NCBI GenBank assembly: GCA_022769845.1
Contig: JALEIO010000148.1
Location: forward strand, 1 to 9,873
Origin: Oscillospiraceae bacterium
GTDB taxonomy: Bacteria > Bacillota > Clostridia > UMGS1810
Direction of reading: 5' to 3'
DNA: 9,873 nucleotides
Made by a program: the position numbers and the translations under genes. Below, piece after piece: positions 6,563 to 9,873 of the stretch. Within the stretch, counting starts at the first letter, position 1. Each line of letters starts with the position of its first letter. Under the pieces are notes generated by a model. That model searched no databases. It had not been told where the DNA came from and saw nothing but the letters and a program-made list of their open reading frames with translations.

Positions 6563-6643
6563 TTATCTGTTGTTCGAGTTATTCTGGTTATTTTTGTTCT
6601 GATTGTTTTGGTTGTTGTTCTGATTATTGTTCTGATTTGACAT
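6563..6643 (-). CDS. Asn/Gln-rich microprotein, 26 residues
   Basis: An ATG at 6643 opens 26 codons ending in TAA. The product starts M-S-N-Q-N-N-N-Q and is 16 Asn and 5 Gln out of 26; the only other residues are Met1, Ser2, Lys17, Ser23 and Arg26. The initiator is preceded by AGGAGGTG with a six-base gap, the best ribosome binding site in the window, which argues that it is translated. There is no signal peptide, hydrophobic segment or known motif. It lies on the minus strand, divergent from argD and 38 bases upstream of the tRNA-Gly promoter, with no clear terminator between. Asn codons are mixed (10 AAC, 6 AAT), so this is a protein-level rather than a strict nucleotide repeat. It could be a small structural or spore-associated peptide, a leader peptide whose translation is sensed, or a chance low-complexity ORF. 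I do not recognise the family. Confidence 0.6.
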   Translation of the reverse strand: MSNQNNNQNNNQNNQNKNNQNNSNNR

Positions 6644-6649
6644 TAAAAT

Positions 6650-6657
6650 CACCTCCT
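6650..6657 (-). promoter_or_regulatory. Near-perfect ribosome binding site of the microprotein
   Basis: AGGAGGTG on the minus strand (6657-6650) pairs along the whole core of the 16S rRNA anti-Shine-Dalgarno and is six bases from the ATG at 6643. It is stronger than the sites of the neighbouring protein genes and is the main evidence that the 26-codon ORF is real. Confidence 0.8.
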
Positions 6658-6665
6658 ATGTGTAT

Positions 6666-6679
6666 ATTGTGGACACAAT
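6666..6679. promoter_or_regulatory. Small dyad upstream of the microprotein
   Basis: ATTGTG-GA-CACAAT is a 6-2-6 palindrome nine bases upstream of the microprotein's ribosome binding site. Its size fits an operator for a dimeric regulator. A possible minus-strand -10, TATAAA (6692-6687), lies just upstream, but no good -35 is seen, so the promoter of the microprotein is not established. Confidence 0.35.
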
Positions 6680-6704
6680 TTGAAATTTTATACCTATGCG
6701 AATA

Positions 6705-6742
6705 AATGTATTTTTATGCAAAAATGTGATAAAATATGCAAA
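6705..6742 (+). promoter_or_regulatory. Tandem ARG-box-like sites (ArgR/AhrC operators)
   Basis: AATGTATTTTTATGCAAA (6705-6722) matches the ARG-box consensus WNTGAATWWWWATTCANW except at two positions. A second, weaker site (6725-6742, core TGATAAAATATGCA) has three mismatches. They are separated by two bases, with centres 20 bp apart, close to the paired arrangement bound by one ArgR hexamer. They lie 40-80 bases upstream of the argD -35 and also between the divergent microprotein and argD. In so AT-rich a region such matches can arise by chance. Confidence 0.5.
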
Positions 6743-6782
6743 AATATATAGTCTGATTGGCGAAGTTTATACACATTTACTA

Positions 6783-6811
6783 TTGATTTTTAAAAAAAAA
6801 TATTGTATAAT
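6783..6811 (+). promoter_or_regulatory. argD operon promoter
   Basis: TTGATT (6783-6788) and TATAAT (6806-6811) are separated by 17 bases, a good housekeeping promoter about 25 bases upstream of the argD start codon. Transcription should begin near 6818, giving a very short leader with GAGGTG as ribosome binding site (6824-6829). The spacer has a run of nine A residues. Confidence 0.75.
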
Positions 6812-6819
6812 TATTCGCA
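6802..6819 (+). promoter_or_regulatory. Promoter-overlapping ARG-box-like site
   Basis: ATTGTATAATTATTCGCA fits the ARG-box consensus with two mismatches and covers the -10 hexamer and the probable start site, where ArgR binding would block RNA polymerase. Its right half, TTATTCGCATA (6811-6821), is repeated as the perfect inverse TATGCGAATAA at 6695-6705, next to the upstream pair, at about eleven helical turns. Together with the distal pair this suggests repression of argDF by arginine, possibly with a DNA loop. Confidence 0.5.
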
Positions 6820-6835
6820 TAACGAGGTGTAGAAT

Positions 6836-8032
6836 ATGAATTATACTTTAAACGAAATTATAGATACAGACAAAAAGTATTATATGAATACTTTCGGTGA
6901 GCGAACAAAGGTTGTTTTTGAAAAGGGTGACGGAATAAAGCTTTTTACGCCGGAGGGCGAAGTTTTTTATGACTTTATGGCAGGAATCGCGGTAAATGCG
7001 CTCGGTCATTGTCACAAAAAATATACCGAGGCGCTTAAAAATCAACTTGAAAAGCTGGTGCATACATCATCGCTTTATTATGTTGAAAATCAGGCGCTGG
7101 CGGCAAAAAAACTGGTTGAAATGTCCGCATTTGACAAATGTTTTTTCGCAAACAGCGGGGCGGAGGCCAACGAAGGCGCAATAAAGCTTGCGAGAAAATA
7201 TTTTTACAATAAAAATATTGATAAATTTGAAATTATTTCACTTAAAAATTCGTTTCACGGACGAACAATCACCACCGCAACAGCAACAGGACAGGAAAAA
7301 TACAGAAAGCCGTATGCGCCGCTGACGCCCGGGTTTGAATATGCCGAGATTAACAATATTGACAGCGTGAAGGCAAAAATTACTCCGCACACTGCGGCAA
7401 TTATGCTTGAATTTATTCAGGGAGAAAGCGGAGTTAACATTTGCAGTGAGGATTTTGTTAAAGAAATCAGAAAAATCTGCGATGAGGAAAATATTCTTCT
7501 TATTGCTGACGAGGTTCAGACCGGAATGGGCAGAACGGGCAAAATGTTTGCGTATCAGCATTATAATGTCGAACCTGACATTATGACGCTTGCAAAGGCG
7601 CTCGGAGGCGGTGTTCCCATAGGCGCGGTTCTTGCAAAGAATAATGTTGCCGAAGCGTTCAGCCCCGGCGACCACGGCACAACGTTCGGCGGAAATCCTT
7701 TTTGCACTGCGGCGGCAATAGCGGTTATGAATATTTTTGAAGAAGAAAAAATTGTTGAAAACAGTGGAAATATGGGTAAGTATTTTATTGAAAAGCTTAA
7801 AAATATGCCGCAGAAATTTATAGGCGAAATAAGAGGCAAGGGGCTTATGATTGGCGTTGAATTTAACGCGCCGATTGCACAAGCGGTAAAAAATAAGCTT
7901 TTTGAAAATCATATTCTTGTGGGCGCGGTTCACGATGACATTCTGCGTATTCTGCCGCCGCTTATCATTAAGAAAGAAGAAATAGATTTGTTTGTTGAAA
8001 AGCTTGAAAAAATTATAACGGAGGAATTTTAA
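6836..8032 (+). CDS. argD: Acetylornithine aminotransferase
   Basis: The 398-residue protein is a full-length class III PLP aminotransferase. It moves an amino group between glutamate and N-acetylglutamate semialdehyde to give N-acetylornithine in arginine synthesis, in the cytoplasm. Visible motifs are GIAVNALGH (50-58), SGAEAN (107-112, phosphate binding), FHGRT (140-144), DEVQTG (225-230, the Asp that contacts the PLP ring) and TLAKALGGG with the Schiff-base Lys254. The TTFGGNP segment (282-288) is also typical. ATG 6836 follows GAGGTG with a six-base gap. Its stop codon is directly followed by the argF ATG, and context with argF favours ArgD over related ornithine or GABA aminotransferases. 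The promoter and ARG-box-like sites upstream suggest arginine repression. Confidence 0.93.
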   Translation: MNYTLNEIIDTDKKYYMNTFGERTKVVFEKGDGIKLFTPEGEVFYDFMAGIAVNALGHCHKKYTEALKNQLEKLVHTSSLYYVENQALAAKKLVEMSAFDKCFFANSGAEANEGAIKLARKYFYNKNIDKFEIISLKNSFHGRTITTATATGQEKYRKPYAPLTPGFEYAEINNIDSVKAKITPHTAAIMLEFIQGESGVNICSEDFVKEIRKICDEENILLIADEVQTGMGRTGKMFAYQHYNVEPDIMTLAKALGGGVPIGAVLAKNNVAEAFSPGDHGTTFGGNPFCTAAAIAVMNIFEEEKIVENSGNMGKYFIEKLKNMPQKFIGEIRGKGLMIGVEFNAPIAQAVKNKLFENHILVGAVHDDILRILPPLIIKKEEIDLFVEKLEKIITEEF

Positions 8033-8980
8033 ATGGAGCATTTAATCAGTCTTAACGACCTTTCACAAAAAGAAATTTTTGATATTTTAACAGTTGCCGA
8101 AAAATTAAAGGACGAAAACAAAAAGCACATAAAGCACCACATTCTTGACGGAAAAACGCTGGGAATGATTTTTGCAAAATCCTCTACCCGCACAAGGGTT
8201 TCGTTTGAGGTGGGAATGTCTCAGCTTGGCGGACACGCGCTGTTTTTGAGCTCTAACGATATTCAGCTCGGACGCGGCGAGTGCATTTATGACACTGCAA
8301 ATGTTTTGTCACGATATCTTGACGGAATTATGATACGCACCTTTGCGCATCAGGACGTTTTAGACCTTGCAAAATTCGGTCAAATTCCTGTTATCAATGC
8401 GCTTACCGACTATCTGCATCCTTGCCAGGTGCTTGCCGACCTTCTTACAATCAAAGAACACAAGGGTACGCTCAAGGGCTTAAAGCTTGCATATCTCGGT
8501 GATGGCAACAATATGGCAAATTCACTTTTATACGGCTGCACAAAGGTTGGTATGAATATTTCGGTTGCATCGCCCGAAAAATACACCTGCCCGAGCGAGG
8601 TTATAGAAAACGCGAAAAATACCGCAGAAAAAACCGGTGTGACGGTTGAAATAACCACCGACGCGAAAAAAGCGATTATGGACGCAGATGTGGTTTATAC
8701 CGATACTTGGATAAGTATGGGGCAGGAGAGTCAAAAGTCTGAAAAAATTAAGCTTTTCGGCGATTATCAAGTTAACAAGGAATTGTTTGCGCTTGCAAAG
8801 GATGACGCAATTTTCCTTCACTGCCTGCCTGCATACAGAGGTTATGAGGTTACTGCCGACGTTATAGACGGAAAAAATTCTGTGATTTTCGATGAAGCGG
8901 AAAACAGGCTTCACGCGCAGAAAGCTGTTATGGCGCTTCTTATGGGAAAAGAGGAAACAGAAGCAAAATATTTGAAATAA
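8033..8980 (+). CDS. argF: Ornithine carbamoyltransferase
   Basis: The 315-residue protein is a complete ornithine carbamoyltransferase, which joins carbamoyl phosphate and ornithine into citrulline. The carbamoyl-phosphate motif SSTRTR is at 50-55, HPCQ at 129-132, the ornithine-loop DTWISMG at 224-230 and HCLPA at 263-267. After HCLPA the sequence is YRGYEVT rather than the more common HRGEEV; this keeps the catalytic Cys and Arg. The start codon touches the argD stop with no gap, and its ribosome binding site GGAGGA lies inside the end of argD, so the two are probably translationally coupled. The anabolic role (ArgF rather than catabolic ArcB) is inferred from argD next door; no arcA or arcC is seen. 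Confidence 0.95.
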   Translation: MEHLISLNDLSQKEIFDILTVAEKLKDENKKHIKHHILDGKTLGMIFAKSSTRTRVSFEVGMSQLGGHALFLSSNDIQLGRGECIYDTANVLSRYLDGIMIRTFAHQDVLDLAKFGQIPVINALTDYLHPCQVLADLLTIKEHKGTLKGLKLAYLGDGNNMANSLLYGCTKVGMNISVASPEKYTCPSEVIENAKNTAEKTGVTVEITTDAKKAIMDADVVYTDTWISMGQESQKSEKIKLFGDYQVNKELFALAKDDAIFLHCLPAYRGYEVTADVIDGKNSVIFDEAENRLHAQKAVMALLMGKEETEAKYLK

Positions 8981-9004
8981 AAGCGTAAAAGGGAGGACGG
9001 CAAA

Positions 9005-9484
9005 ATGGTAAACGCAGGATTTGAAATCCGCAATGCGAGCGTAGAGGACGCTGAAATGATACAAAAAATTACGCACGAGGCGTTTTCGTCATATGTAAAG
9101 CTTGCAAATATTGACGGTTCGATTGCCGCTTTGGACGAGTCGCTTAACGATATAAAAAACGATATAAACAAAAAAATTGTGCTTGTGGCATACATAAACG
9201 GCGAGGTTGTGGGCAGTGTCCGCGTTGAAAAAACAGGTGATGACACAGCGTATTTAAGCCGTTTCGGCGTAAGCCCTAAATTTCAGAATTTAGGTATAGG
9301 CAAGGCGCTTATGAATTTGGTAGACATCAATATGCGTGTGCTCGGTGTAAAAAAATTATATCTTCACACCGGTTCGAAAATTTCGTCGCTTGTAACGTTT
9401 TATTACGGCAGAGGATTTTACGTTGAGTCCACAAATTCCGACCGCGGTTATATAAGAGCACAGATGTGCAAGGAATACAAATAA
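9005..9484 (+). CDS. GNAT-family N-acetyltransferase
   Basis: This 159-residue protein has a GNAT fold. Motif A is FGVSPKFQNLGIGKALM (87-103), with the acetyl-CoA pyrophosphate loop Q-x-x-G-x-G (94-99). A motif-B-like FYYGRGFY lies at 132-139, and the preceding strands VLVAYINGEVVGSVRV match beta 2 to 3. ATG 9005 follows GGGAGG. It starts 24 bases after argF on the same strand, with no terminator or promoter visible between, so it is likely the third gene of the arginine operon. The acceptor is unknown. Acetylation of glutamate, as by short stand-alone N-acetylglutamate synthases, would fit the context, but the sequence alone does not show this. Acetylation of a protein or another amine is equally possible. 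Confidence 0.85.
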   Translation: MVNAGFEIRNASVEDAEMIQKITHEAFSSYVKLANIDGSIAALDESLNDIKNDINKKIVLVAYINGEVVGSVRVEKTGDDTAYLSRFGVSPKFQNLGIGKALMNLVDINMRVLGVKKLYLHTGSKISSLVTFYYGRGFYVESTNSDRGYIRAQMCKEYK

Positions 9485-9495
9485 TGTATATATTT

Positions 9496-9524
9496 TTAAA
9501 TTATGCCAATAATAATCGTATAAA
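9496..9524 (+). promoter_or_regulatory. Possible weak promoter for veg
   Basis: A TATAAA-like -10 (9519-9524) is preceded at 17 bases by TTAAAT (9496-9501), a poor -35. It lies in the 61-base gap between the acetyltransferase gene and veg. It is the only candidate here; veg might instead be transcribed from the argD promoter. Confidence 0.3.
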
Positions 9525-9545
9525 CTGCCAAAAGGAGTGGCTTTT

Positions 9546-9782
9546 ATGAAAACTATCCGTTCGGTTGAGGCGATAAAGGATAATTTAAAAGATAAAAAGG
9601 GCGCGGAGATAAAATTTATTGTGCAAAAGGGCAACCGGCGCAGAAAGGTGCAAAAAGGCATTATTTCAAACGTTTATCCAAGCATTTTTACAATTATGTC
9701 AGACGGTGCAAACCTTTCGTTTTCGTATATTGATATTCTTACAAAAACCGTGGAGCTTGCGTTTGTTTCGGAGCAGGCATAA
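9546..9782 (+). CDS. veg: Veg family protein
   Basis: The 78-residue protein matches the small Veg family of Firmicutes (B. subtilis Veg has about 86 residues). The conserved core is a basic segment GNRRRKVQKG followed by YPSIFTI and LSFSYIDILTKTVELAF, which correspond to GGRRK, YPSVFVI and SYSYADVLTETVEL in Veg. It is a cytoplasmic small protein; in B. subtilis it is strongly expressed and has been linked to biofilm control, and its biochemical role is unclear. I chose ATG 9546 because AGGAG at 9533-9537 is eight bases before it. The in-frame GTG at 9537 overlaps that ribosome binding site and so is not a likely start. A clear terminator follows 12 bases after the stop. The genomic context here (after argDF) is different from the yabG-linked position in Bacillus. 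Confidence 0.9.
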   Translation: MKTIRSVEAIKDNLKDKKGAEIKFIVQKGNRRRKVQKGIISNVYPSIFTIMSDGANLSFSYIDILTKTVELAFVSEQA

Positions 9783-9793
9783 AAAATTTATTC

Positions 9794-9822
9794 AAAACAG
9801 GCGGATTTTCCGTCTGTTTTTT
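9794..9822 (+). terminator. Intrinsic terminator after veg
   Basis: AAAACAGGCGG (9794-9804) pairs with CCGTCTGTTTT (9810-9820) over 11 positions, with one G-T pair and a five-base loop. It is followed by a run of T residues (9817-9822). It should end the veg transcript and perhaps the whole argDF operon. Confidence 0.88.
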
Positions 9823-9851
9823 GTATATTCAAACAAATTGAGGATAAATAA

Positions 9852-9857
9852 TTGACG
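9852..9857 (+). promoter_or_regulatory. Possible -35 element of the next gene
   Basis: TTGACG sits 16 bases before the window end, after the veg terminator. A matching -10 would fall beyond the edge, so this is only a hint that a new transcription unit starts here. Confidence 0.2.
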
Positions 9858-9873
9858 TTATGTAAAAAAACTG

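Noticed and set aside
6644..6835. A riboswitch or T-box in the argD leader
   Set aside because: The probable argD leader is under 20 bases, and no T-box sequence or terminator/antiterminator pair is visible.
7238..8041. Minus-strand open frame of 267 codons antisense to argD
   Set aside because: argD is beyond doubt here; the product is a Phe/Lys/Asn-rich shadow with no domain.
8528..9076. Minus-strand open frame across the argF end and acetyltransferase start
   Set aside because: Both plus-strand genes have clear motifs and ribosome binding sites; this frame has neither.
9537..9539. GTG start for veg
   Set aside because: It overlaps the AGGAG ribosome binding site that serves ATG 9546.
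1..9873. Mobile element, phage, toxin-antitoxin, CRISPR or defence system
   Set aside because: No transposase, integrase, direct-repeat array, target-site duplication or known defence domain was found on either strand.

Overview
The window looks like a chromosomal piece of a low-GC Gram-positive (Firmicutes, probably an anaerobic Clostridia) genome. The grounds are strong AGGAGG-type ribosome binding sites, consensus housekeeping promoters, AT-rich intrinsic terminators, a Veg family gene, an ArgR-type operator arrangement and Clostridia-like protein sequences. No mobile element, CRISPR array, integrase or phage gene is visible.

Layout. (1) Bases 1-4070, plus strand: two carbohydrate-active enzymes. 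The first is a GH36 alpha-galactosidase-like protein cut off by the left edge. The second is a divergent (alpha/alpha)6-barrel glycosidase related to the GH65/GH95 type. Neither carries a visible export signal in the part seen, which suggests breakdown of imported oligosaccharides in the cytoplasm. (2) Bases 4071-4340: convergent intergenic stretch with a perfect bidirectional terminator and further nested inverted repeats, but no gene. (3) Bases 4341-6445, minus strand: tRNA-Gly(GCC) with its terminator, then ttcA-like, queG-like and a two-CBS-domain protein, tightly packed. Two of the three proteins belong to tRNA-modification families. (4) Bases 6446-6835: a 390-base divergent control region. 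It holds a perfect TTGACA-N17-TATAAT promoter and a 15-bp dyad for the tRNA, and a 26-codon Asn/Gln-rich small ORF on the minus strand with a near-perfect ribosome binding site. It also holds three ARG-box-like sites and the argD promoter. (5) Bases 6836-9484, plus strand: argD, argF and a GNAT acetyltransferase as an arginine operon. (6) Bases 9546-9822: veg and its terminator. The last 50 bases hold only a possible -35 element for a gene outside the window.

How the parts fit. ArgD and ArgF make acetylornithine and citrulline in arginine synthesis, and the ARG-box-like sites fit repression by ArgR/AhrC. The minus-strand genes appear to depend on transcription coming through the tRNA-Gly unit, because only 22 bases separate its terminator hairpin from the ttcA start. 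The least explained items are the Asn/Gln-rich microprotein, the tRNA/terminator/ttcA arrangement, the tRNA-leader dyad, and the two unusual glycosidases.
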